This document shows positions 27,099 to 35,924 of a DNA stretch of 64,000 nt, piece after piece (within the stretch, counting starts at the first letter, position 1; each line of letters opens with the position of its first letter). The translations under genes were made by a program, and so were the position numbers. The DNA is from Hepsetus odoe (lineage: Eukaryota; Chordata; Actinopteri; Characiformes; Hepsetidae). The DNA is taken from contig CM029382.1 in the NCBI GenBank assembly GCA_017165825.1, forward strand, positions 23,725,586-23,789,585, given 5' to 3'. The notes under the pieces were generated by a model, which saw nothing but the letters and a program-made list of their open reading frames with translations, was not told where the DNA came from and did not search any database.

Positions 27099-30000
27099 TT
27101 TTTATTATTATTATTTATTTCTGGAAGTAATTGCTTAATAGGGCTTGAGATTTAGGCTTTAGCATTTAGGGGCAGCGGTGGCCTAGTGGTGAGGGAGTCG
27201 CCCCAGATCGGAAGATTGTGGGTTCAATTTCCTCACCAGTAGGTTGCCCTGAGGTACCCTTGAACAAGGTACCGTCCCCGTCATTGCTCACCGGGCGCTT
27301 TCAGTAGCTGCCCACTGCTGCACGTGTGTGAGTGGGTGAAACGCAGAGGTTCAATTTTGTTGCATTGTGCTGTGCTGCATTTCACAATGACAAGGGTAGT
27401 CACTTTCACTTTCAAGAGAGAAAATCACCCCCCTCTTCCTCTTTTGCTGTATGATATGGTCACAGGAAGCGCTGGAGGAAGGGAAAATTGATGAAGAATG
27501 TTTGACGGGTCCATCAGGTGAGATCTTCTCATTAGGATAGCGACAAAAATCAGCTCAAACCATTCCACCTTAAAGCCCTCCGAGCTGTTTTTTTAACTAC
27601 ACACTTGTGAGACCTACTAAAAACAGCCAGATCGTTCAAACAATATCTTTTCACTAGAATTGTGCAAAGTACGAAGAAAAACCACTCTAGCCATCCATTT
27701 CCCAGAATTCCCTGTGGAGGCGCGGGCTGAGTACAGCTGTAGGGGAGAAGATGATGAAGGAAAGAATGAGAAGTTGAAGAAAAAGAAAAAGGTTTGATTT
27801 TTCTCCACAAATTTCGATATCACTTCACTGAGAGGTTTCATTATAAATAATCTATTTATGATTTTCACAATAATACATAATGAAATCTTACTAAATGTTT
27901 ACACAGGTTTATAACAGATTAGGGTAGGGCAGGGGGCATAGTTCAAACCCCTTACCAGTAGGTTGCCCTGAGGTACCCTTGTGCAAGGTACTGTCCCCAT
28001 CACTGCTCCCCGGGCTCTTTCATAGCTAGTGGTAAGGGAGCTGGCCACAGAATCGGAAGATTGTGGGTTCAAACCCCTTCCTGGTAGGTTGCCCTGAGGT
28101 ACCCTTGAGCAAGGTACTGTCCCTGTCACTGCTCCCCGGGCCCACTGCTGCAAGTGTGTGGGTGGGTGAAACCCAGAGGTTGAATTTCATTGTTTTGTGC
28201 TGTGCAATTTCACAATGACAAGGGTAGTCACTTTCACTTTTCTCACTTTCAGTCTTATGAACCCTCCACTTTTGTGAAGTTTAAACCAACATCTTTTTGT
28301 TCTTTTTAGGATTTGTCATCATTCGCTTCAGACAGCTCATCCTCAGATAGTGAGAATGACAAAAAGAAAAAAAAGAGGAAGAAGAAGAAGAAGAAGAAGA
28401 AGAAGAAGAAGATAAAGGTTAAGGTAGACCAAAATTGTTTAACTTAAAGCTGCACTCAGCTTCGAATCTTTAAATGTACACAAAGTGATATATTTTCCAT
28501 GTTAAGCCACATCCACAGGGATTTTGCCCCATATTGATAACCCTCTTTTTTTTTTTTTAAATGATTTCCGTGAAAAAGGCTTGTACACCATGTTGCTGAA
28601 ATTTGGTAGATCATCCACGAGACACTTAAGAGACAATAGCTAAATGTTCTTTGGGGTTTCATCCATTGTGTTTAGGATTCCAGTTCGTCTTCATCCTCTG
28701 AGAGTTCTTCATCTGATAGTGATGATGACGATGAGAAGAAAAAGAAGAAGAAGAAGAAGAAGAAGAAGAAGAAGAAGAAGAAGAAGAAGAAGAAGAAGAA
28801 GAAGGCAAAGCAAAAGGTAGGTTTCTGTGCTTGCTTCCATGAGTTGCCTGAGCCTGATTTGAACTTTCCCACACTTTGAGATATCAAAAAACTTAAAAAT
28901 CTACTTTAAACTACAGCAGTGAAGCTTTTCAACATGATCCTGCATGTTTGCTGGGTGTAGTACAAATTGGTAATCCAAATCCAAATCCAAATAATTTACT
29001 CATTTGGAGGGAACTGTAGGTAGTTAACAATGCCAAAAATTGCTGTTAAGTTTTCATCTTTTGTGTTTAGGGTACCAGCTCTTCTTCATCCTCGGAGAGC
29101 TCCTCATCTGATAGTGAAGATGACGACAAGAAAAAGAAGAAGAAGAAAAAGAAGAAGAAGAAAAAGAAAAAGAAGGCAAAGAAAAAGGTAACAGTTTGCA
29201 AGAAATTCCAGGAGGCTGGAGAAGATGGAAAATGAAGTAAATTACCTCCAACTACATCACATCCATGTATCTTACTAGCAAAGTGTTCCCCGTCTCAGCT
29301 TGGTAGCATCTAGGAGGTGGATTCAACATGCGTTCACTCTTGTGGCACTTTTTGGGTTGAAACCGATCTTCATGTCAATTGTTTGTTATGGAGGCCTTCA
29401 TAAATATACATATGTAGGTTTATATCAGTTATAAAAGGCATCATGCAGCCTTTTGAATGCTACTTTTTATTATGTAGGGCCCTGGTTCCTTAATAGGACA
29501 GACTAAATTAGGCCTTTTGAGATTTCTGACTGAATTGGAATATGCAATAAAGATGAGCTACAAAGTTTCTTGGATTGATAAGACAGAGATTCATCTCTAG
29601 TTTTATCTCTCTTAAGTGATGGGAGGCCAAAGTATAGAAAAAGAAAGGAGATGATCATGGTTCCAAACAAACGAGCTCATCTGTGGAGACACTGTCATGT
29701 CTAGTGGTTGAATGGCTCCTACTTGAAAAGGCCCAATAATCTTTTTTGATATAACTCATGATGGGGTCAGCAGAATTAACAGAGAGTTAATTAATTAATT
29801 AATCGTTGTACAGAGAGATGCATCCAAACTAATTTGGAGAAACATTCTTAGCAGCAAGAAAATAATCCTAAACATACCATCAAGTTAACAAAGGACTTCA
29901 TCTAGGGGTAAAAGTGGAAGGCTTTGGACCGGCCGAGTCAATGAATAGATCTTAACCTGACTGAACATTCGTTTCATCTCCTGGAGAGCAAACTGAAAAG

Positions 30001-33000
30001 AAAACCCTCCCAAAAGGCCAGGTGGAAAACCATTCTCCAAAAGAAACCAAAAATGTATCACAGTCAGCTGATGCAATCTTGATGCAGTAAGGAAACAGAC
30101 ACTGAGAACAGACTCTGATTTCTGATTAATATATTAATCTCAAACTATATGATGTAGTTTTGCTGTTCCAGAACTTTTGGATGGGACTGTAGTTCAGACT
30201 GTACATCTAATGGTACATTGGACTGTTCCTTTACATTTTCACTTCCTGTATTTAGGATTCCAGCTCTTCTTCATCCTCTGAGAGCTCCTCATCCTCTTCT
30301 GACAGTGAGGATGATGAAAAGAAGAAGAAGAAGAAGAAGAAGAAGAAGAAGAAGAAGAAGAAGAAGGCAAAGAAAAGGGTAAAAATATCTCCACAAGGAA
30401 GCCTGAGTTACTAGAGAATGTGGGAAATTAATGAAGTCCAATGACTTTGCATTAGCAATGTTTCTAGCAGCTCAGAGAAAGCTTATACCTTCCTTCTCCA
30501 AGCCTGATGGCATCTAGTGATGATGGATTCCTAGCTAGTGGGTGGAGTTGGATCCAACTCCATTGAGGGTTTGCTTTTGATACATTTAGCATCAATATCT
30601 TATCTGTCAGTTAAGATCTGTCAGTATTAGAAGTATCACTGTTTCCATTACATCCTGGCCATTTCTTGCAAAAGTAGTGTGTAAGCAGTTCAGCACAACT
30701 TCTCACGTCAAATCAGTGACTTCAAATTTCCAGAGCAAGTTTAGTGTTAAAAATGTTGCTAGCTGCTCTAGATTGCTCCTTTCCGTTTTCATCCTCTGTG
30801 TTTAGGATTCCAGCTCTTCATCATCCTCGGAGAACTCATCGTCTTCCTCTGACAGTGATGAGGATGACAAGAAGAAGAAAAAGAAGAAGAAAAAGAAGAA
30901 GAAGAAGATGAAGGCAAAGAAAAAGGTAACGGTATCTCTGCAAGCAGTTACAAGAGGCTGGAGGTACTGGAGAATGATCACATCATAGATTTCGTTCTTT
31001 CAAAACAAGAGTTTCTTCCAGTCTATTGTCTGGAGTTTGCATCTCCACTTGGAAATTGAGTTAGAAGCTTTAGCCTAAATAACAAGGCAAACAATTTTTT
31101 TTTCCTTTGTGTTTAGGATTCCAGTTCTTCTTCCTCTGAGAGCTCCTCACTGTCCTCACTGTCAGAAGAGGATGATGACATGAAGAAGAAGAAGAAGAAG
31201 AAGAAAAAGAAGAAGATGAAGAAGAAGAAGGCAAAGAAAATGGTAATAATTTCTTAACAAGAATTTCTAGGAAGCTGGAGTCACTAGAGAATGTGAGAAG
31301 TGAATGAAGTCCAATCACATTGCATTAGCAATGTCTCAAGCATCTCAGAAAAAGCTTATACCTTCCCTCTCCCAGTCTGATGGCATCAAGCAAGGATGGA
31401 TTCCTATATCTTCCTATATCTTCTATATATTTCCTAAATACTATCTATAGTGGGTGGAGTTGGACCCATCTCTGTTGAGGGTTTGCTTTTGATACATTTA
31501 GTATGAGAAATGTCAACATTTCAGCATCAACCTGGCAAAAGTAGTGTGCTTGCAGGTCATCACAACTTCAAATATCTTCAAATCACTTCAAATTCAAGCG
31601 TTTCTTCAAGTTTAACGCTGGAAAATGTTTGGTGCCTGGGTTTTGCAGCCTCACTTTGGCACCAAAGCTTTAAGACTTACATTCCCTACCAAAAATACTG
31701 GATCAAAAAGCTCAATTCATTGTTTTTTTGGTTTTTTTTATGAAGGCACTTGGGTTTAAGATGAACAGAAGAATATGAAATAAGACACGAGATTTTCAGT
31801 TTTTGTTGAAATCTAAACTTTTATCTCATCCTTTTTGGGAGTGCATGTAGCTAACTGTTCCAGAATGCTCCGTTGTGTTTTCATCCTCTGTGTTTAGGAT
31901 TCCAGCTCTTCATCATCCTCTGAGAGCTCCTTGTCTTCATCTGACAGTGATGATGAAGACAAGAAGAAGAAGAAGAAGAAGAAGAAGAAGAAAAAGAAAA
32001 AGAAGAAGAAGAAGGCAAAGGCGAAGAAAAAGGTAACGGTTTCTCAGCTAAATATTGCAAGAATTTCTTCAAGTTTGGTGTCTGGAGTTTGCATCTCCAC
32101 ATTTTGGAGATGTTTCTTTGCAAGAAATTCCTGTAGACACTGGAGAATGGGTCGTGGCAGTTGTCGCAAAAGTCCACTTTGTTAAACTCTTGGGATTACT
32201 GGTTCAGGAGATTGTACTGGGTTTTGTTATTTAGTAAAATTTACCCAGATGGGTAGGTTTCCAGTGAGGGCTCTGGCGTGATGCTGCCCTTTTCAGAAGC
32301 ATCTTTAAATAGCCTGAAAATGCAGCGTTTCTGTAGAACTCAACATTTTTAAGGCAGCACCTGAAATAGTGATATAGATGTAACAAATAATACACTCATA
32401 CAATATATAGTGATCTTTTATCAAATTCTGTCAACAGGATTCCAGCTCGTCTTCTGATAGTTCTTCATCAGACAGTGATGATGGCAAGAAAAAGAAGAAG
32501 AAAAAGAAGAAGAAGAAGAATGTGAAAATGGTGAGATTCTTCAAACCCCATACCTTCAACAGGTTTTTAAATGGGTTCTTGACACAGTTGATGCACAAAG
32601 CTGTTACTGGAGCAGAACCTTTTTAATTCTACGTTATGGTGATAAATGTTTCTTCCCATTTTTATCTTATTTATAAATGTGGTTCTTCATTCTGCTGAAG
32701 ATTTTTTGGTCCCAGAAGAACACTCAGGACCTCAGATTGTTTTTTTCACACAAGCCCCTGATCTGTGAGTCCTTCGAGGACCGGTTTGAGAACCTCCTAT
32801 TTGTGAAACACAAACACAGCTTTCTGGGGTTTTTTCTGTTTTTTATGTCTAAAGAATCATTTTTCAAAGCTTCATTTTTATTAAAAAAGCATTGGAAAGT
32901 AAAAAAAAATGTCCATTACCTTTTTCTAAAATAACAGTTTGAAAGAACACAAAGTGTTGGAGGGAATCCAATAGGAGCAGAGATCATTTACATAAAGGCT

Positions 33001-35816
33001 TAAAGGTACCGGAACAAAAAGCTTCTAGTCCTTGAATCTGAGGAATAAAGACAGTGGAGAATAAAAGCCTCCACTGCAAAGTGTAGAGGCTGAAGTTATT
33101 GTAGGCTGTTCCCCTCACAACTTACCGAATACTCTTGCTCCCAACATTGACCAACAAATCTGCATTGGCAACCACCAGTATCCCCAGTGCCACACTTGCC
33201 AAACCAATATAGCAACTGTAGAAATTACCACCAATCACAACAGTTGGCAAATGGTTATGTGTACAAAAAAGATGTTCATTTTGGTGGACAAACCCCCCCA
33301 AAGGGATATTTTAATTGGAAAAAAAAAATCAAATACAAGAACGCTGCAGGATATGGAACCTTTAAACATGTCTTCCTCTGTTCCTTCCTAAACTGTTTCC
33401 CAATTAGTTTTGGTTCAAAGTTGAAAATCATCTTCATTCTTTGGCAGGTCTCCAGCTCTTCTTCTTCATGTGAAGAGAAGAAAAGGAAGAAGAAGGAAAA
33501 GGAGAAGAAATGCAAGAAGCAGAAGGTGAATGGAAGTAATTTGGCCGTAATTTGGTTCCTTTTCAGACTTCTGGTGGAATTTAAAATTTGTGCAGAAATA
33601 CTTCACACGAAATGGGAAAAAACCTTGAGGAATAGATGCAGCCCCATTTTGAAGCTGTAATAAATGTGCCAAGTGACCCTTTGAAGAATTTTTTTTTGTT
33701 GTTTTTTTTTAATTGAAGACGTTCTATGGTGTGGAACATTCTTAAACATCTAAAGCTCCCATTGTGTCACTTCCCATAAAGGTTGGCGTTGAAGGATATA
33801 TATGACCTTCCCGTAGAGTCTCTATATGACAAGTAGGCTACTTGTGCCAACATATTAACATGTACGTTTAAGTAGTTAAGCCCCGCCCATTTTTGATAAA
33901 CGTTTCAGCCTGGACTTCTATGGTCCCAGCAGCCAATCAAAACAATGAGTGTTTATCTATATCAAATATTTAGAAATGCTCAAATACAGAAAGACAAAAA
34001 GGATTTTGGTCCTGATGGTAAAAGTTTTAAAAGTTTATTATGTACGTTTATCTATGCTGAGATGATCGTTGTGTGACGAGGATGGACAGGATTAGAAACG
34101 AGTATATTAGAGGGACAGATCAGGTTAGACGTTTTGGAGACAAAGTTAGAGAAGAAAGGTTGCATTGGTTTGGACATGTCCAGAGGAGAGACGAGGATTA
34201 TATTGGAAGGAGGATGTTGAAGATGGAGCTGCCAGGAAAGAGGAGAAGAGGAAGACCAAAGAGGAGGTTTATGGACGTGGTGAGAGAGGAGATGCAGGTG
34301 GTCGGTTTGAAAGAAGAAGATGCAGAGGAGAGGAAGAAATGGAAACTGATGATCCACTGTGGCGAACGGGAGTGACAGAAAGAAGAAGAAGAAGCACTGT
34401 TTATTCAATAGTCTTCCTTTTCTCTTGATCTAAGGAGTGTGGATGCCATTTTACCACCAAAGGTGATGAAAATAAGAAAACAGTAGGGGATGAGGGAAAG
34501 ATTGTGGCAGAATAAAATATTCCCTGCTGTCTAACAAAATCACATGCTGCAGAAATAACCCCAGGTGATTTTAATGCCATGCAAACTGCCATTTCTGTTA
34601 AACAAAATCATCATATACAAATAAAAGTCTTAAGCCGTCCTTCATTTCTTTGCATTCTGTAAAAAAAATAAGACGATAGGTTCAGTGATTTGGATATAAA
34701 CACAAAGAGAGTTTCATTCTAACCAGCTTTAAAGCCAATATTCACCTCCACCACCGGTATTCCTCAGCACAGCCTCAACTCTCTTTAAGTCATCTCTTTA
34801 AGTCATCTTCAGGAACACTTCTCCAAGTTTCTTGGAGGATCTCCCAAAGCTCTTCTTTGTATTTGCTGCCTTTTGTCTTCTGTGGAGATGACCTCACACT
34901 GCTTCTGAAACTGCTCAGGTACAGAGACTGGACTGAAAATGAGAGACAACAACACTGTCCTTCAGGAAGATCTGGAGAACTGCTCAGGTACAGAGACTGG
35001 ACTGAAAATGAGAGACAACAACACTGTCACTGTCTTGCTGAGGGCAACTGTTCCTCAGCAAGACATTAAAATACAAGAGAGTCTTGGATTCTAAATAGGA
35101 AGAAAGGAGAGGCGGCTCGACTCTACTTTAAGTAACTTCCAACCCTCACATTTACGGCATTTATCAGACGCTCTTATCCAGAGAGACGTCCATGTCCTGA
35201 TTACAGGGACAGTCCCCCCTGGAGACACTCAGAGTTAAGGGTCTTGCTCAGGGACCCAGTGGTGGTAGTGCCAGAGGTGGGATTCGAACCTCTTGAGCCT
35301 TAGCAGGCAATTACCCTACCACTAGACCACCATCACCCATATCCAACATCCAACATCCAGTTGGAGCCTTTTTTGTGCAACACCCTGCCAATCCTTTCTT
35401 TAAAGCATGTCACAATAAAATTCCTTTGTTTGCATTGGTTCAATAATTCAAGTTATTCAAAGAGTTACTTATTTCATTAATCTTTTTTACCATCCTGCAA
35501 ATGTTCCATTTTTTAAACTCATGAGACTTGTGGACACAAAATCGAAGGACTTTCTCACTGACCCATGCCATAATTTATCATTTAAAAGTCCACAAATGGT
35601 ATATTGTGTTGTTTTCTGGTTAAGGAGGCAGCTGGAGATCACCTGAATGGAGAGGCACCTGAAACAGAAGGGGAGACATACAAGCCCTTCCCAGATGACC
35701 CAGGCCAGGGCAATCTGATGAACGAGGTGGGACCGTCCGGTCCTCAGAGTGACAGCTTTGTTTGGAGTACCAGAGATCCTCTGCCCACCAATCCTGTGCT
35801 GGATCAACACATGTGA
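12441..35816 (+). CDS. Lysine/serine-rich modular protein, 22 coding exons (spliced)
   Basis: The full frame was reconstructed from splice sites: 22 exons, 719 codons plus stop, no internal stop across any junction. Residues 1-77 are a non-repetitive head (exons 1-3). The middle is an array of exons encoding D-S-rich/acidic clusters followed by K runs of up to 23, broken by two short linker exon pairs (6-7 and 11-12). The last 63 residues (exon 22) form a non-repetitive, P/D/G-rich tail ending in HM. I see no signal peptide, membrane segment or recognised globular domain. Serines followed by D/E clusters fit casein kinase 2 sites, and the K runs would serve as nuclear or nucleolar targeting signals; the alternation resembles NOLC1/Nopp140 (inference). 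About 227 lysines by hand count. Each exon is listed separately. I do not recognise an orthologue. The model is strong as a splice chain; extra or skipped exons are possible. Confidence 0.75.
12851..12907 (+). CDS. Exon 2 of lysine/serine-rich gene
   Basis: 57 bases between TTTCAG and GTAAGA, phase 1 to 1. It encodes VRPKTHAAAMVNAHNTRVH. Non-repetitive head of the protein. Confidence 0.65.
13559..13794 (-). repeat. SINE family A in intron 2 of large gene
   Basis: Minus orientation, near full length; head AGACCATGCTGCCC at the right. Confidence 0.8.
14370..14690 (+). repeat. SINE family C in intron 2
   Basis: Carries ACATGTTCTCCCCGTGTCTG, CCAAAGACCTGCACG and GGATAAGCGGTTATTAAAATG, typical of a widespread teleost SINE. 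It ends 75 bases before exon 3. Confidence 0.75.
14765..14916 (+). CDS. Exon 3 of lysine/serine-rich gene
   Basis: 152 bases, phase 1 to 0, between TTTGCAG and GTGAGC. It encodes about 51 residues rich in A, E, S and P (begins AAWSVHSDGAEEE, ends ARPEKMD). This exon restores the frame needed by exon 4; direct splicing of exon 2 to exon 4 would give a stop at once. Confidence 0.65.
14966..15219 (+). repeat. SINE family A in intron 3
   Basis: Complete plus-strand copy from GGGCAGCGGTGGCC to the CACTTTCATTTTCACTTT tail. Confidence 0.85.
15768..15881 (+). CDS. Exon 4, first S/acidic plus K module
   Basis: 114 bases, phase 0-0. It encodes DNQWSC, then an S6/D/E cluster, then a K8 run and a K/R-rich end. 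Acceptor TCCTCAG, donor GTGATT. Confidence 0.75.
16846..16893 (+). CDS. Exon 5, pure serine/acidic exon
   Basis: 48 bases, phase 0-0, encoding ten serines then DSDSSE. Serine uses mixed TCN and AGY codons, so it is not a simple repeat. Acceptor TTTCCACAG, donor GTGAGA. Confidence 0.7.
17850..17910 (+). CDS. Exon 6, linker exon (phase 0-1)
   Basis: 61 bases encoding DERKKKKRKEKGVTTIIPES plus one base. Acceptor CTCAACAG, donor GTGGGA. Pairs with exon 7; the same 0-1/1-0 pairing recurs in exons 11-12. Confidence 0.7.
18310..18832 (+). repeat. Decayed tandem repeat in intron 6
   Basis: Irregular copies built around TTCTAGAATGGAGAATGCTTTTC and AAGATGTTCTAG, period roughly 40-50 bases. Its last TTCTAGAA became the hAT target. 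Confidence 0.6.
18833..19763 (-). mobile_element. hAT transposon with 8-bp target duplication
   Basis: Ends are CAGGGGATGCCCAC and, inverted, CAGGGGTGCTCGTG. Both flanks carry TTCTAGAA (18825-18832 and 19764-19771), a perfect 8-bp duplication. Inside, minus strand, is an N-terminal transposase piece (SKCVCLIW, LKKGNAERHFRTV, SKAKAATEASFRVSHAIIK near 19200-19420) like the BED-finger start of Charlie/GTF2IRD2-type hAT proteins. It is truncated, so nonautonomous. Confidence 0.8.
21127..21163 (+). repeat. (CA)n microsatellite
   Basis: About 18 CA units in intron 6. Confidence 0.95.
21845..21930 (+). CDS. Exon 7, linker exon (phase 1-0)
   Basis: 86 bases. It begins GLVLEIVLTPLKEQDDE and ends in a K/A-rich stretch, with donor GTAAGC. 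It has exactly the length and phase of exon 12. Confidence 0.75.
22340..22386 (+). repeat. (TTA)n microsatellite
   Basis: About 15 TTA units in intron 7. Confidence 0.95.
22405..22482 (+). repeat. Compound (TA)n(TG)n(TA)n microsatellite
   Basis: TA block, about 18 TG units, then TA block; the outer TA blocks could pair. Confidence 0.95.
22645..22728 (+). CDS. Exon 8, polylysine exon with GC donor
   Basis: 84 bases, phase 0-0, 23 of 28 codons lysine (K4-M-K3-D-K3-Q-K6-N-K-N-K6). No serine cluster. The only in-frame donor that joins to exon 9 is AAG|GCAAGA, a GC-AG intron. Confidence 0.65.
22812..22904 (+). CDS. Exon 9, S/acidic plus K/E module
   Basis: 93 bases, phase 0-0. It encodes DSSASDSSSSDSEDE then KKKRK, an E5 run and EEKM. 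Acceptor CTTTCAG, donor GTAATC. Its first half closely matches exon 13. Confidence 0.75.
23045..23110 (+). CDS. Exon 10, serine/acidic exon
   Basis: 66 bases, phase 0-0: Y, eight serines, then ESDTEESNKSDRK. Acceptor CTCTCAG, donor GTAAGA. It is followed by a 4.4 kb intron holding the 22-bp minisatellite. Confidence 0.75.
23395..25372 (+). repeat. Two-kilobase 22-bp minisatellite in intron 10
   Basis: About 85-90 imperfect copies of TACTGCTGAACTACTGCATTAT, with Y (C/T) at the CAYTA position and many short deletions. No open frame is maintained. Confidence 0.95.
25508..25716 (+). repeat. SINE family A in intron 10
   Basis: Plus orientation; part of the segment between GCTTTCAATAG and the 3' tail is missing. 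Confidence 0.8.
25959..26120 (-). repeat. SINE family A, 3' part, intron 10
   Basis: Minus orientation, from the GAAAGTGAAAGTGAAAGTGAC tail to GCTCAAGGGTAC; no tRNA-like head. Confidence 0.75.
27033..27107 (+). repeat. (AT)n microsatellite with T-rich end
   Basis: About 29 AT units, then poly-T and TTA units, intron 10. Confidence 0.95.
27169..27414 (+). repeat. SINE family A in intron 10
   Basis: Full-length plus copy, ending 51 bases before exon 11. Confidence 0.85.
27466..27517 (+). CDS. Exon 11, linker exon (phase 0-1)
   Basis: 52 bases encoding EALEEGKIDEECLTGPS plus one base. Acceptor GTCACAG, donor GTGAGA. Counterpart of exon 6. Confidence 0.65.
27706..27791 (+). CDS. Exon 12, linker exon (phase 1-0)
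   Basis: 86 bases. It begins EFPVEARAEYSCRGEDDE and ends in K5. Acceptor TTTCCCAG, donor GTTTGA. Same length and phase as exon 7, with a shared D-D-E then K-rich end. Confidence 0.65.
27927..28252 (+). repeat. SINE family A with internal tandem duplication
   Basis: The block from GTTCAAACCCCTT to CTGCTCCCCGGG occurs twice (about 27950-28012 and 28068-28140), separated by a second GTGGTAAGGGAGCTGGCC head. It looks like two SINEs inserted in tandem or unequal exchange. It ends 57 bases before exon 13. Confidence 0.7.
28310..28423 (+). CDS. Exon 13, S/acidic plus K module
   Basis: Phase 0-0. It encodes DLSSFASDSSSSDSEND, then K5-R-K11 and IKVK. Two in-frame donors six bases apart are possible: AAG|GTTAAG (exon end 28417) or AAG|GTAGAC (exon end 28423), which would add or drop two residues. 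Confidence 0.75.
28676..28816 (+). CDS. Exon 14, module with the longest K run (K23)
   Basis: 141 bases, phase 0-0. It encodes D-S7-E-S4-D-S-D4-E, then 23 consecutive lysines and AKQK. Acceptor GTGTTTAG, donor GTAGGT. All but one codon of the K run are AAG. Confidence 0.8.
29071..29187 (+). CDS. Exon 15, module (K16)
   Basis: 117 bases, phase 0-0. It begins GTSSSSSSESSSSDSEDDD, then K16 and AKKK. Acceptor GTGTTTAG, donor GTAACA. Confidence 0.8.
29500..30175 (+). mobile_element. Tc1-like remnant in intron 15
   Basis: Broken reading frames recall Tc1: a KLTKDFI-type stretch and KWKALDR-type sequence around 29890-29935, then LNLTE-like sequence near 29955. It ends near CCAGAACTTTTGGATGGGACTG. 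Identification is by weak similarity. Confidence 0.45.
30256..30378 (+). CDS. Exon 16, module (K16)
   Basis: 123 bases, phase 0-0. It encodes D-S7-E-S6-D-S-E-D-D-E, then K16 and AKKR. Acceptor GTATTTAG, donor GTAAAA. The intron downstream is homologous to the one after exon 18. Confidence 0.8.
30806..30925 (+). CDS. Exon 17, module (K13)
   Basis: 120 bases, phase 0-0. It begins D-S7-E-N-S5, then DSDEDD, K13, MKAKKK. Its upstream intron end matches that of exon 19. Donor GTAACG. Confidence 0.8.
31117..31242 (+). CDS. Exon 18, module (K11 and K4)
   Basis: 126 bases, phase 0-0. It encodes D-S6-E-S3-L-S2-L-S-E-E-D3, then M-K11-M-K4-AKKM. Acceptor GTGTTTAG, donor GTAATA. Paralogue of exon 16 by intron match. 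Confidence 0.8.
31898..32032 (+). CDS. Exon 19, module (K18)
   Basis: 135 bases, phase 0-0. It encodes D-S7-E-S2-L-S3-DSDDED, then K18 and AKAKKK. Acceptor GTGTTTAG, donor GTAACG. Paralogue of exon 17. Confidence 0.8.
32438..32530 (+). CDS. Exon 20, short module (K11)
   Basis: 93 bases, phase 0-0. It encodes D-S5-D-S4-DSDDG, then K11-NVKM. Acceptor TCAACAG, donor GTGAGA. Confidence 0.75.
33448..33525 (+). CDS. Exon 21, degenerate module
   Basis: 78 bases, phase 0-0. It encodes V-S6-CEE, then a mixed K/E/R stretch with two cysteines, ending KKQK. Acceptor TTGGCAG, donor GTGAAT. Confidence 0.7.
34068..34395 (+). mobile_element. LINE 3' end in intron 21
   Basis: An open 100-codon stretch encodes the C-terminus of a reverse-transcriptase-type LINE protein (RWFGHVQRR-like: LHWFGHVQRRDEDYIGRR, then MLKMELPGKRRRGRP and RFMDVV). 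A GAAGAAGAAG tail follows. Best-preserved copy of the family in the window. Confidence 0.8.
34735..35030. repeat. Repeat-like block with a local tandem duplication
   Basis: A 52-base block starting GAACTGCTCAGGTACAGAG is repeated 70 bases apart (34907 and 34977). The text before it resembles dispersed fish transposon sequence. Confidence 0.45.
35147..35338 (-). repeat. SINE family D in intron 21
   Basis: Minus orientation: TTTACGGCATTTATCAGACG tail side at the left, ACTAGACCACCATCACCC head at the right. Confidence 0.75.
35625..35816 (+). CDS. Exon 22, C-terminal tail and stop
   Basis: 192 bases including TGA. The 63-residue tail starts EAAGDHLNGEAPETEGE, contains KPFPDDPGQG and ends NPVLDQHM; it is unlike the modules. 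Acceptor GGTTAAG has a weak polypyrimidine tract (TTGTGTTGTTTTCTGG). A GAG|GTGGGA site inside the exon could act as an alternative donor. Confidence 0.65.
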   Translation, partial: EAAGDHLNGEAPETEGETYKPFPDDPGQGNLMNEVGPSGPQSDSFVWSTRDPLPTNPVLDQHM

Positions 35817-35924
35817 CCGGTCAACTTTTCCCCCTAAACTTTACTGAATAACAACAAATTATAATCTGCCCATTCCAATTAGCCAATTAGATTATAGTAC
35901 ATTTTATTAACTCAGGATTTTAAT

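Noticed and set aside
28672..28887. Polyphenylalanine or polyserine frames on the minus strand opposite exon 14
   Set aside because: Shadow of the AAG-coded lysine run; splice sites and frame support the plus strand.
34073..34375. 100-codon arginine-rich open frame that could be taken for an exon of the large gene
   Set aside because: It matches other copies at 50045 and 60115 and is a LINE C-terminus.
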